A stretch of DNA of 64,000 nt from assembly GCA_902590845.1 (NCBI GenBank), contig CACIYJ010000001.1, forward strand, positions 96,897-160,896, in the 5' to 3' direction. This DNA comes from an uncultured Pelagibacteraceae bacterium (GTDB taxonomy: Bacteria; Pseudomonadota; Alphaproteobacteria; Pelagibacterales; Pelagibacteraceae). Shown one piece after another: positions 25,727 through 34,017 of this stretch. Below the pieces are notes generated by a model, which made no database searches, was not told the DNA's origin, and saw only the letters and a list, made by a program, of their open reading frames with translations. The stretch's first letter is position 1, and each line of letters opens with the position of its first letter. The position numbers and the translations under genes are program-made.

Positions 25727-26668
25727 ATGAAAAATCAAATTGTCACAATACTTGGTACTGGTTTTATAAATCGCTATCTTGTTCGAAATTTGACCAAGAA
25801 AAACTATAGATGCATCATTTCTACAAGAAATGCTTTTCAAAAAGGTTATTTGAAGACCCAAGCAACTCCTGGATCAATAGAATTAATTAATTGGAATCCT
25901 AATAATTTTGATGAGTTAAAAGAATCAATTAAAAATTCAGATGTTGTCATTAATTTAATTGGAATTCTCTATGAGACAAGAAAACAAAAATTTATGAATA
26001 TTCATGCAGGTATACCTGAGGCAATTTCAAAAATATGTGCTCAATCAGATGTAAAAAAATTTATAAACATTTCGGCCATTGGAGCGAATCCTGATTCTAA
26101 ATCTTTATATCAAAGATCTAAATTTCAAGGAGAAGTTAATGCGCTTACAAATTTTAAAAATACTGTAATAATAAGGCCATCAGTAATTGAAGGAGCTGAA
26201 AGTAATTTTAGTAATCTTTTTGCGAAACTAAGTTTTTTCCCCATTATACCAATTGTAAACAAGTCGTACAATTTTCAACCTATATTAGTTACTGATGTTG
26301 CTGATGCAATTGTTAAAGCAATTGAAGCTAAAGATAATCATGGAAAAATTTATGAAATAGGAGGACCGCAAGTCATAAGTTTTGGTGATATGGTTAAATC
26401 TATTATGAGAACATTAAATAAAAAAAGATTTATAGTTGAGATGCCAATGTCAATAGCAAAAATTCAAAGTACACTTATGAGCATCCTTCCTATTCCTCCA
26501 ATTTTAACAAGAGATCAATGTAAAATATTATCTGAAGCAGATAATGTTGTTTCAAATAATTATTTAACATTACAAGATCTTAACGTAAAGCCATCTGACG
26601 TTGAAGAAGCTATGAAAAAATGGCTATGGAGATATAGAGATCGAGGACAGTTTGCAAAAGCACAATGA
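25727..26668 (+). CDS. NDUFA9-like NAD(P)-binding epimerase-fold protein
   Basis: A 313-aa extended SDR protein like the complex I NDUFA9 family found in Alphaproteobacteria. The nucleotide loop is GTGFINRY, with the third Gly of the usual GxxGxxG replaced by Asn. SAIGANPDSKSLYQRSK holds the Tyr and Lys. FQPILVTDVADAI and GGPQVISF are typical. It may help assemble or stabilise NADH dehydrogenase or quinone enzymes; this is inference from the family. Shares 4 bp with the SMR-like gene. Confidence 0.82.
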   Translation: MKNQIVTILGTGFINRYLVRNLTKKNYRCIISTRNAFQKGYLKTQATPGSIELINWNPNNFDELKESIKNSDVVINLIGILYETRKQKFMNIHAGIPEAISKICAQSDVKKFINISAIGANPDSKSLYQRSKFQGEVNALTNFKNTVIIRPSVIEGAESNFSNLFAKLSFFPIIPIVNKSYNFQPILVTDVADAIVKAIEAKDNHGKIYEIGGPQVISFGDMVKSIMRTLNKKRFIVEMPMSIAKIQSTLMSILPIPPILTRDQCKILSEADNVVSNNYLTLQDLNVKPSDVEEAMKKWLWRYRDRGQFAKAQ

Positions 26669-27009
26669 AAAGTATTAGTTTATTATCAGGATATATTTTT
26701 TTAATTTTAGCAATTGTAACTGGTGTTGCTTCAAATGGATTTTTAAAAACCACTGAAGGATTTACAAAACTTGGCCCAACACTTTTTTGCGTAACAAGTA
26801 TCATTGTTTGTTTGTTTTGCCTTGCAAAAGCCATGACCGTGATACCTGTCGGTTTTACCTATGCAACTTATGGAGCGCTTACAATTACTTCTGTCACACT
26901 GTTTGGAATTTTAAAATATAACCAAACACCAAACGTTTACGGCACAGCAGGTTTAATGCTAATTATTTTAGGCGTTATTCTTTTAAATACTTTAGGAAAA
27001 GTGAGATAG
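26665..27009 (+). CDS. SMR/EmrE-like four-helix membrane protein lacking the essential Glu
   Basis: A 114-aa protein with four predicted membrane helices, aligning with EmrE: TTEGFTKLGPT matches SEGFTRLWPS, and TVIPVGFTYATYGAL matches AYIPTGIAYAIWSGV. The membrane-embedded Glu14 that drives proton/drug exchange is Gly20 here, and Trp63 is Tyr. It cannot work by the known antiport mechanism; it may be a lipid-carrier flippase subunit or a new function. Start overlaps the epimerase stop. Confidence 0.8.
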   Translation: MKSISLLSGYIFLILAIVTGVASNGFLKTTEGFTKLGPTLFCVTSIIVCLFCLAKAMTVIPVGFTYATYGALTITSVTLFGILKYNQTPNVYGTAGLMLIILGVILLNTLGKVR

Positions 27010-27014
27010 TTTTA

Positions 27015-27242
27015 ATGACTATATTGTTTTTATCATTAGCTATAATTATTGTTATTATAGTAATCTTAGTATCAGCAAAACATATTAAAGCAGGTTTTGA
27101 AGCAAGAAGCGAAGTTAAGGATCAGCAAAAAACTCAAAATTTAAGTGAGACAGAAGAAGACGTTTTGAAAAAACTTCAAGATAAAAATTTATCTGAAGAA
27201 GATTTAAAGAAATTATATGAAGAAATTCAGAAGAAAAAATAG
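27015..27242 (+). CDS. 75-aa single-pass membrane protein
   Basis: One N-terminal membrane helix (about residues 2-21), then a charged, helical cytoplasmic tail ending QKKK. No family recognised. Five bp after the SMR-like gene and convergent with the PiT-like gene. Confidence 0.6.
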   Translation: MTILFLSLAIIIVIIVILVSAKHIKAGFEARSEVKDQQKTQNLSETEEDVLKKLQDKNLSEEDLKKLYEEIQKKK

Positions 27243-27251
27243 TCTTACTAA

Positions 27252-28220
27252 CTAAAATAATCCTCTAGGAATAATAAAGTAATGAATTGCTAGCACTATA
27301 GCCACGGACACGCTTAAACCAAATATCATTTTTACGAAATCTTTACCTATAAGTGGGAACACGTACTTAAACTTGTAGTCTTTATTCATTGTGGAGATCG
27401 CAAGTTCTCTCCCGCATAATAATCCAACAAATACCCAGGTCGTTGACATTGGAAGATCATTTAATTCTTTAAAATAAAATAACACTGCAGCATAAATCAC
27501 GTTAATAATCGTTGCAGAACGGGCATATCTTGTTCCAGTTTTATCTAAAACTACTTTTTGAATAGGTCCGCCGTGTATGTAAAAAATATAAAATAATAAG
27601 ATAGTGAAATAGGCTAGAACAATTAATAAAAGCGACACATCTAACTGTCTTGGTAAATAAACTGCAATATTAGCCACATCATGTGATAACCAAACCCACC
27701 ATAACCAACCAGACGTTATCCAAACGGAGTTACGCCAAAATGCAATCGATTTATCACCAGTAACTTCATCAAATTTTTCATTAATAAATTTAGAAACTAT
27801 GATCCAACATATGTAAGCAACAGTTGCAGCGATACCATAACCTACAATGCTTTTTACAAGCATTTTTTCTAAAACTACTGTTGATGCAAATGCAGAAAGA
27901 ACTAAAAATGTAGTTGAAACTGGAACACCAACTCTTGTTAACAACAAAAGTATTCCGGGAGCTACAGCGTGATACCATTGAATTTCTTGGTAAGGAATTC
28001 TTGTTAATCTTCCGTACGAAATGTCTCCATCATAACTGTACCAACCCCATGTAATAGCAAGGATCATTACAAATGATGCAGAGGCCGCAAGTGTATACCA
28101 TTTAAACCATTTTTGTTTTGAGGCTATAAATGTGCCTAAAGTCTGGATACTGTCGTTAGCAATTACAGACCAGCCTGCTAGACCAAATCCAACAATAGTA
28201 TAAATTAACGTTAGTTCCAT
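27252..28220 (-). CDS. PiT-like multi-pass membrane transporter
   Basis: A 322-aa protein with about eight hydrophobic segments. The N-terminal SVIANDSIQTLGTFIAS resembles the PiT phosphate-permease signature (GVANDFANNFGT), and PVSTTF at about 115 and PMSTTW at about 270 form a two-fold repeat like the PiT halves. The substrate could be phosphate, a metal-phosphate or another ion. The gene is divergent from zur; a minus-strand promoter (TTGTTA, 18 bp, TATATT) overlaps the Zur-type palindrome, so zinc control is likely. Start ATG 28220. Confidence 0.65.
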   Translation of the reverse strand: MELTLIYTIVGFGLAGWSVIANDSIQTLGTFIASKQKWFKWYTLAASASFVMILAITWGWYSYDGDISYGRLTRIPYQEIQWYHAVAPGILLLLTRVGVPVSTTFLVLSAFASTVVLEKMLVKSIVGYGIAATVAYICWIIVSKFINEKFDEVTGDKSIAFWRNSVWITSGWLWWVWLSHDVANIAVYLPRQLDVSLLLIVLAYFTILLFYIFYIHGGPIQKVVLDKTGTRYARSATIINVIYAAVLFYFKELNDLPMSTTWVFVGLLCGRELAISTMNKDYKFKYVFPLIGKDFVKMIFGLSVSVAIVLAIHYFIIPRGLF

Positions 28221-28285
28221 AAAAGCTAATTAGGAAACTTATATCTTTTATAGAAAATTAATCTAGCAAATTAATTTTTTATTTG

Positions 28286-28319
28286 TTGACAATATATCAT
28301 GTTATGTTATAACATAACA
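28286..28319. promoter_or_regulatory. Zur-type operator with overlapping divergent promoters
   Basis: Perfect 20-bp palindrome (TGTTATGTTA and TAACATAACA, 28300-28319) containing the ATGTTATAACAT core typical of Zur boxes. On the plus strand TTGACA (28286-28291), 16 bp, TATAAC (28308-28313) puts -10 inside the palindrome and the start point at about the zur ATG (28322). On the minus strand TTGTTA and TATATT flank the same site. Occupancy should block both genes. Confidence 0.75.
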
Positions 28320-28321
28320 AT

Positions 28322-28711
28322 ATGAAAATTGTTAAATGTAAACTTAAAAATGATCAGCAAGTACTGGGAGTTTTGAAAAAAAATACAAAAGGCATAAGTG
28401 CATATGGAGTTTTAAAAGAACTACAAAGGTATAAAAATGTTACGCCTATGACAGTTTATCGCTCATTGAAAAATTTACAGAATATGGGTGCAGTTCATAA
28501 ATCTAATCAGAGTAAAAACTATTTTATTTGTCATAACGATTCTAAAGGAAAACATAATGCTGTTTTAGCAATCTGTGACGATTGTGGTACCGCAGAAGAA
28601 TTGAAGACAGATATTTTTTCAAGAATTATCAAAAATGTTAAATCTAAAAACAAATTTAACTTTGATAATTTTAATTTAGAGATAACAACAACTTGTAGGG
28701 AGTGTGCATAA
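28322..28711 (+). CDS. zur: Fur-family zinc regulator, probably Zur
   Basis: A 129-aa Fur-family repressor: winged helix with TPMTVYRSLKNLQNMGAVH, then the metal/dimer domain with ICDDCG and TTCREC cysteines (structural zinc) and FICHND, KHNAV. The Cys pairs and the operator in front favour Zur over Fur. The ATG is only 3 bp past the palindrome, so the transcript is probably leaderless and autoregulated. Overlaps the next ATG (TAATG). Confidence 0.8.
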   Translation: MKIVKCKLKNDQQVLGVLKKNTKGISAYGVLKELQRYKNVTPMTVYRSLKNLQNMGAVHKSNQSKNYFICHNDSKGKHNAVLAICDDCGTAEELKTDIFSRIIKNVKSKNKFNFDNFNLEITTTCRECA

Positions 28712-29109
28712 TGGAACACGAACATCATTTACCAGAATTTTTACATTTTTTAGAAGAAATAATAGAAGAGCATAGCGTATTAAGAGGTATGGTTTTTGGT
28801 TTTATTCATACTTTAATACCATTAATTGGTTTTTATACTGGTTGGAGTATAAATCGTTTCTTAAAAATAATATCTAATGGTGCAATTGCTGGAATAATTG
28901 GAATTGTTTTAGCACATATAATTGCAGATTTTATAGCCGCTTTAGCTGACCCTCATTTACAAAGCGCAGCTTTTGGAATAGTTATTGGAGGATTTTTACC
29001 TTTATTAACAGTGCCTTTTTTAGAAAAATACGTTACCAAAAGTCGTTATCATACGGTGGTAGGTGATCACGAGGACTTAAAACGGGATCTTAAAAAAAGA
29101 CACAAATAG
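28711..29109 (+). CDS. His-rich small membrane protein in operon with zur
   Basis: A 132-aa protein. ATG 28711 overlaps the zur stop (TAATG); a longer frame from 28702 is not needed. It starts MEHEHHLPEFLHFLEE, a His/Glu-rich segment fit to bind zinc, followed by about three membrane segments (MVFGFIHTLIPLIGFYTGW, GAIAGIIGIVLAHIIADFI, AAFGIVIGGFLPLL) and a charged tail with more His. No family recognised. The operon position suggests a role in zinc transport or sensing. Confidence 0.65.
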   Translation: MEHEHHLPEFLHFLEEIIEEHSVLRGMVFGFIHTLIPLIGFYTGWSINRFLKIISNGAIAGIIGIVLAHIIADFIAALADPHLQSAAFGIVIGGFLPLLTVPFLEKYVTKSRYHTVVGDHEDLKRDLKKRHK

Positions 29110-29117
29110 AATTTTTA

Positions 29118-29612
29118 TTAACCGGCAGATTTAATTTTCTTTTCAATAAATTCTGGAATTTCATCACCCAGATCGTCTTCTTTTTGATTTTTAGGTTGGA
29201 AGGCGTATAAAACGTGTAGTTTACAATATGGAAAATCGTTTTCAGGTTTTCTTCCACAAAAGTAAAACTTTTCTTCGTTGGGGTGATGAAAGGGCCATTT
29301 GCACGTTTTTTCAGTTAACTCTTCTAGAGATTTAGGATTCTCAGCTTCAAAATTTTTATCAAGCAAAATTGATTGAAATTTAGCTTTTCTAGACATTGGC
29401 GCTGGACTACGCTTTATTATCTGTCTGTTTTCTCTGGATTTAGGTGAGCCTGATTGTTTTGATGGAGCTCGTGCTTCTAAATTTAATCTATGAGCTTTAC
29501 CAATAACTGCGTTACGCGTTGTATCACCTAGCATTTCAGCTATTTGACTAGCCGTATGTCCTTTCGACCAAAGTTCTTTTAATTTTTCAACTTTCTCGCT
29601 AGTCCAACTCAT
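29118..29612 (-). CDS. gcrA: Cell-cycle regulator GcrA
   Basis: A 164-aa GcrA: N-terminal SWTSEKVEKLKELWSKG, helix-turn-helix TRNAVIGKAHRLNL, basic linker, and a C-terminal domain with CKWPFHHP and FCGRKP...YCKLH. GcrA activates sigma-70 promoters at methylated GANTC sites in Alphaproteobacteria. Converges with the His-rich gene (8-bp gap). Confidence 0.95.
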   Translation of the reverse strand: MSWTSEKVEKLKELWSKGHTASQIAEMLGDTTRNAVIGKAHRLNLEARAPSKQSGSPKSRENRQIIKRSPAPMSRKAKFQSILLDKNFEAENPKSLEELTEKTCKWPFHHPNEEKFYFCGRKPENDFPYCKLHVLYAFQPKNQKEDDLGDEIPEFIEKKIKSAG

Positions 29613-29749
29613 TGTATAATTTTACTGTATTTAGTATTTTTATTATGACTAAAACATTATGTTGTAGTTTAAAACATTAAAACGATTTAAGGCTGTTAAT
29701 AGCATTAGTTTTGCACAGTTTTTTTTAATAAGGAGTTATAAGACTATCA

Positions 29750-30562
29750 ATGGTTGAAATGACAAAAAAATATAAAATTGGAACAGCACGAATTGGTTTA
29801 ATTAACTGGGTTGGAACTTGGACTTTGTACCAAAAAGAAGTTTTAAGATTTTTAAATGTTTGGATTCAAACAATTTTTTCTCCATTAATTTCATCACTTT
29901 TGTTTTTATTAGTTTTGTCATTAGCTATTGGCACTGAAAGAGGGGAAGTATTAGGGGTTCCATTTATCATTTTTTTAGCTCCAGGTTTAATTGCAATGCA
30001 GGTGATACAACAGTCTTTTTCCCATTCGTCTTCATCCTTTATGATTGGCAAGATACAAGGAAATATCGTTGATCTCCTTTATGCGCCTCTATCTGCTACG
30101 GAAGTTACAATTTCCGTTTGTTTAGCTGCTGTTACTAGAAGCTTTATGATAGCGGCTATTTCAATCTTAATTTTTTATTTAATTATTGATATTCAAATAA
30201 AGCATTTTTTTACTTTAATTTTATTTACTTTTTTATCTTCTTTTATATTAGGAAACATAGGCACTATTGCAGGTTTGTGGGCTGAAAAATTTGATCATAT
30301 GGCATCCGTTACAAATTTTGTCATAGTTCCATTATCTTTTTTATCCGGCACATTTTATACGATAGATAGATTGCCTGGTTTTTTAAAAACTATCAGTGAA
30401 GCAAATCCTTTTTTTTATATGATCGATGGATTTAGATATAGTTTTATTGGCAATGCAGATGGTTCAATTAAGGTAGGAATAATTTATTTAACAATTTTGA
30501 GTTTTTTAAGCTGGCTAGCTGCTTATATTTTATTTAAAAAAGGCTATAAGATAAAATCATAA
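29750..30562 (+). CDS. ABC-2 type transporter permease
   Basis: A 270-aa protein with about six membrane helices; the LAPGLIAMQVIQQSFSHSSSS loop and the PLSFLSGTFYTIDRLP motif are typical of ABC-2 exporters (YadH-like). No ATPase gene is adjacent; the partner must be elsewhere. An AAGGAG at 29730-29735 lies 14 bases before ATG 29750, a long spacing; the ATG at 29759 is an alternative. The preceding 137-bp gap to gcrA holds no other gene. Lies directly before argD. Confidence 0.85.
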   Translation: MVEMTKKYKIGTARIGLINWVGTWTLYQKEVLRFLNVWIQTIFSPLISSLLFLLVLSLAIGTERGEVLGVPFIIFLAPGLIAMQVIQQSFSHSSSSFMIGKIQGNIVDLLYAPLSATEVTISVCLAAVTRSFMIAAISILIFYLIIDIQIKHFFTLILFTFLSSFILGNIGTIAGLWAEKFDHMASVTNFVIVPLSFLSGTFYTIDRLPGFLKTISEANPFFYMIDGFRYSFIGNADGSIKVGIIYLTILSFLSWLAAYILFKKGYKIKS

Positions 30563-30565
30563 AAT

Positions 30566-31732
30566 ATGAGCGCAATATTAGATACTTATAATAGAAAAAA
30601 AATTTCTTTTAAAAGAGGAAAAGGAAGCTTTTTATATGCCACAAATGGAAAAAAATATTTAGATTTTGTACAGGGTATAGCAGTGAACTGCTTAGGCCAT
30701 TCGAACGATCATTTGAATAGAGCTATTCAAAAACAATCTAAAAAACTATGGCATGTATCAAATGCGTTTATAATTCCCGAACAAGAAAAGTTGGCTAAAA
30801 GACTTAAGCAAAAAACTTTTGCAGATTATGTTTGTTTTCAAAATTCAGGAGTGGAGGCAACAGAGGCCGCAATAAAATTTGCTAGAAGATATTTTTATTC
30901 AAAAGGTCAACCAAGAAAAAATAGAATTATATGTATCAATAATAGTTTTCATGGAAGAAGTTTAGCGACTATATTTGCGAGTAACAGTAAAAAATTAACT
31001 GAAGGTTTTTATCCCAAAGTTGACGGTTTTGATCATTTTAATTTTGGTGATTACAAAGGATTAAAAAAAACAATCACAAACAGAACAGCAGCTATTATGG
31101 TTGAAACTATAATGGGAGAGGGTGGAATAAAGGTTATACCTGAATTTTTTCTTAAGGAACTTAGAAAATTATGTAACAAGAAAAAGATATTACTTATTTT
31201 GGATGAGGTTCAGTGCGGGATTGGAAGAACCGGGAAGTTTATGGCTTATGAGCATGCAAAAATAAGACCTGATATAGTTCCAATAGCGAAAGGAATTGGC
31301 GGAGGCTTCCCAATTGGAGCAGTATTAGTTAATAAAAAAGTTGCCTCTGGTATAAAACCTGGAACACATGGGTCAACTTTTGGCGGAAATCCTTTAGCGA
31401 TGAGCGTTGGTAATACTGTTATAGATGTTATTTTTAAGAAGAGATTTTTAAACAATGTAAGAAAAAATGGAAAATATTTTCAACAAGAATTGAAAAAGCT
31501 TAAAGACAAGTATCCAAAAATCATTAAAGAGGTGAGAGGCCAAGGTTTGCTGATTGGATTAGCTTTATATAGCGATCAAACAAATTTTATAAAAAAATTA
31601 ATGGATAATAAGCTGCTTACAGTAAAAGCTTCAGAAAATGTTGTCAGACTTTTGCCTCCTTTAAACGTTACAAAAAAGGAAATTAATTTAGCGCTAAAAA
31701 TTCTAAATAAAGTATGTGAGAATTACAAATGA
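30566..31732 (+). CDS. argD: Acetylornithine aminotransferase ArgD
   Basis: A 388-aa class III aminotransferase for arginine (and possibly lysine) synthesis. Seen: QGIAVNCLGH, NSGVEATEAAIK, LILDEVQCGIGRTG and the PLP Lys in PIAKGIGGGFPIG. Overlaps argF by 4 bp. Confidence 0.95.
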   Translation: MSAILDTYNRKKISFKRGKGSFLYATNGKKYLDFVQGIAVNCLGHSNDHLNRAIQKQSKKLWHVSNAFIIPEQEKLAKRLKQKTFADYVCFQNSGVEATEAAIKFARRYFYSKGQPRKNRIICINNSFHGRSLATIFASNSKKLTEGFYPKVDGFDHFNFGDYKGLKKTITNRTAAIMVETIMGEGGIKVIPEFFLKELRKLCNKKKILLILDEVQCGIGRTGKFMAYEHAKIRPDIVPIAKGIGGGFPIGAVLVNKKVASGIKPGTHGSTFGGNPLAMSVGNTVIDVIFKKRFLNNVRKNGKYFQQELKKLKDKYPKIIKEVRGQGLLIGLALYSDQTNFIKKLMDNKLLTVKASENVVRLLPPLNVTKKEINLALKILNKVCENYK

Positions 31733-32655
31733 AAAACTTTATTAATATTTCTGATTTATCTTCTGAGGAATTAAGATCAATTATAGAGGAGGCAAAATCT
31801 AGAAAACTAAATAGAAAAAATTTAAACAAATCTGCACCCGACGAAGACAAACCTTTTGAAGGAAAATCAATGGCAATGATTTTTGAAAAACCCTCTACAA
31901 GAACAAGAATGTCTTTTGACGTTGCTGTTAAACAACTTGGCGGATCTTCTATTACCTTAAATCCAGATGGTATTCATTATGGAAAAGGTGATGAGACTTT
32001 AAAAGATACTGCAAAAGTATTAACAGAGTATGTTGATATTGTTATGCTTAGAACGTCATCTCATAAAAATTTAGAGGAATTTGGAAAGCATTTAGATATT
32101 CCAATTATAAACGGTCTTTCAGATCAAAGTCATCCTTGTCAAATTATGTCTGATATTCTTACTTTTGAAGAAACTAAAGGCTTAATCCAAGACAAAAACA
32201 TTTCTTGGTTAGGAGATGGAAATAATAATATGTCAAATTCTTTAATAGAGGCCGCAGGTAAATTTGGTTTTGAATTAAGAATTGGATGTCCTAAAAAATA
32301 TGCACCAAATAAAAAGATATTAAATTGGGCGAAAAAAAATAAAGTAAATCTTTTAGTAACACAAAAACCCGAGGAAGCCGTCAAAGACTCGGATTGCATT
32401 ATGACTGATAAATGGGTTTCAATGAACGACAAGGTGAATAAAAAACTAAAAAAGAAAAATTTAAAAAACTATCAAGTTAATAAAAAATTAATGCAAAAAG
32501 CAAAATCAGATGCAATTTTTATGCATTGTTTACCTGTAGGAAGAGGCGAAGAAGTAACCGATGAAGTTATTGATGGCAAGCAATCGGTAGTATGGAGACA
32601 AGCATTAAATAGAGTCCACGCTCAAAAAAGTATAATTAACTGGTGTTTGAATTAA
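31729..32655 (+). CDS. argF: Ornithine carbamoyltransferase ArgF
   Basis: A 308-aa enzyme forming citrulline. The carbamoyl-phosphate loop EKPSTRTRMSF, SDQSHPCQ and MHCLPVGRGEEV are intact. Convergent with the cytochrome gene with a 4-bp overlap. Confidence 0.96.
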   Translation: MKNFINISDLSSEELRSIIEEAKSRKLNRKNLNKSAPDEDKPFEGKSMAMIFEKPSTRTRMSFDVAVKQLGGSSITLNPDGIHYGKGDETLKDTAKVLTEYVDIVMLRTSSHKNLEEFGKHLDIPIINGLSDQSHPCQIMSDILTFEETKGLIQDKNISWLGDGNNNMSNSLIEAAGKFGFELRIGCPKKYAPNKKILNWAKKNKVNLLVTQKPEEAVKDSDCIMTDKWVSMNDKVNKKLKKKNLKNYQVNKKLMQKAKSDAIFMHCLPVGRGEEVTDEVIDGKQSVVWRQALNRVHAQKSIINWCLN

Positions 32656-33179
32656 GGTGTTGGAAGAGGACTGTCACTCTTAGAGTTCATAAACAAAATT
32701 ACAGATGCCCTATCTTTTTCTGAACGCAAGCCTGCAAATGCCATCTTTGTTCCTTTTATATAAGCAGAGGGCTTAGTTAAGAATCCATTCATCTCTCCAA
32801 ATGTCCATTCTTTTCCATAAGCAGCTAAAGCCTTTGAATATTTATAACCGGATACTGAGCCAGTTTTTCTTCCCAGCACACTCCAGAGATTAGGGCCAAT
32901 CATATTTTTTCCTCCAGAAGTTATCATATGGCAAGAACTACATTTTTTAAAAACCTTTTCTCCATGCTGAACATTTCCCATAGCTAAAAGTTCATCAATT
33001 CCTGCTGCAGCTTGTTTAGAATCAGAAGCCAAATTTGTTTCAATCTTTTCTATCTTATAGGCAGACTGTTGAGGCTTATCAGCACGAAATAAGATATCTG
33101 TAAATTTGTTAATACTAAAAACAACTAGTACAGTAGCCAAGATTGCTGCTATAATTTTATTTATTTCAAAACCATCCAT
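32652..33179 (-). CDS. Membrane-anchored c-type cytochrome
   Basis: A 175-aa protein with an uncleaved N-terminal anchor (about residues 8-28) and one class I cytochrome c domain: CSSCHM (haem), GPNLWSVLGRKTG, and Met ligand in KGTKMAFAG. CycM-like; carries electrons between the bc1 complex and oxidase on the periplasmic face. Confidence 0.9.
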   Translation of the reverse strand: MDGFEINKIIAAILATVLVVFSINKFTDILFRADKPQQSAYKIEKIETNLASDSKQAAAGIDELLAMGNVQHGEKVFKKCSSCHMITSGGKNMIGPNLWSVLGRKTGSVSGYKYSKALAAYGKEWTFGEMNGFLTKPSAYIKGTKMAFAGLRSEKDRASVILFMNSKSDSPLPTP

Positions 33180-33251
33180 AAATTTGATAAATACTTATTT
33201 GACGTATAACACGACTATATAAAAAATACTTAAAATTACTTAATATTTTTT

Positions 33252-33268
33252 TGCGTCTTTGAGACGCA
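33252..33268 (+). promoter_or_regulatory. Small perfect hairpin just before kdsB
   Basis: TGCGTCT, loop TTG, AGACGCA: a 7-bp GC-rich stem in an AT-rich gap, ending 5 bases before the ATG at 33274. It sits where the ribosome would bind, so it may limit translation, or be a protein-binding site. Confidence 0.4.
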
Positions 33269-33273
33269 CAACT

Positions 33274-34017
33274 ATGAATAAAATTGCAATAATAATACCT
33301 TCCAGACTTGATGCTCAAAGATTGCCCAATAAACCTTTGAAACTTATAAACAATAAGGAGATGATCCTACATGTTTATGATGTAGCTATTAGGTCAAATG
33401 CCGGGGAAGTTTATGTTGCAACACCCGATCAACAAATAGTGGATACCGTTAAAAATTCTGGAGGCAATGCAATAAAAACATCTGATAATCATGAAACAGG
33501 AACAGATCGAATATTTGAGGTGTTTAAAAAAACATTAAATAGTGAACCAAAGATAATTATCAACCTACAGGGCGACATGCCTAATCTTGAGCCTCAGGCG
33601 ATTTCTAATTTAGTTTCTTATATGAGTAAAAAAGAATGTGACATTGGAACTTTAGCCAGTGATTTTAATTCTAAGAACGAGATGAGCAATCCAAATGTGG
33701 TTAAAGTTGCGGTAAAAGAAAAACTCTCAGATGATATATTTTTAAATGCATTTGATTTTTTTAGAGCAGATATGAATTCGGCTTATAATTTATATCATCA
33801 TATCGGTATTTATGCCTTTACTAATAAAGCATTGATAAGGTATGTAAGTTTAAAAAGATCTAAACTTGAATTAGAAAGAAAACTGGAACAACTTAGGGCC
33901 TTAGAGAACAAGATGTCGATACATGTTGGTTATATAAAATCATTTCCATTAAGTGTTGACACTGAAGAAGATCTAATCGAAGTTAAAAATTTGATGGAAA
34001 AAAATGAAAAAAGTTAA
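33274..34017 (+). CDS. kdsB: CMP-Kdo synthetase KdsB
   Basis: A 247-aa cytidylyltransferase activating Kdo for lipid A. IIPSRLDAQRLPNKPL at the start and NLQGDMP, HHIGIYAF, EQLRALEN follow the family pattern. ATG 33274 is preferred to the TTG at 33259, which lies in the loop of the hairpin. Overlaps pheA by 14 bp. Confidence 0.94.
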   Translation: MNKIAIIIPSRLDAQRLPNKPLKLINNKEMILHVYDVAIRSNAGEVYVATPDQQIVDTVKNSGGNAIKTSDNHETGTDRIFEVFKKTLNSEPKIIINLQGDMPNLEPQAISNLVSYMSKKECDIGTLASDFNSKNEMSNPNVVKVAVKEKLSDDIFLNAFDFFRADMNSAYNLYHHIGIYAFTNKALIRYVSLKRSKLELERKLEQLRALENKMSIHVGYIKSFPLSVDTEEDLIEVKNLMEKNEKS

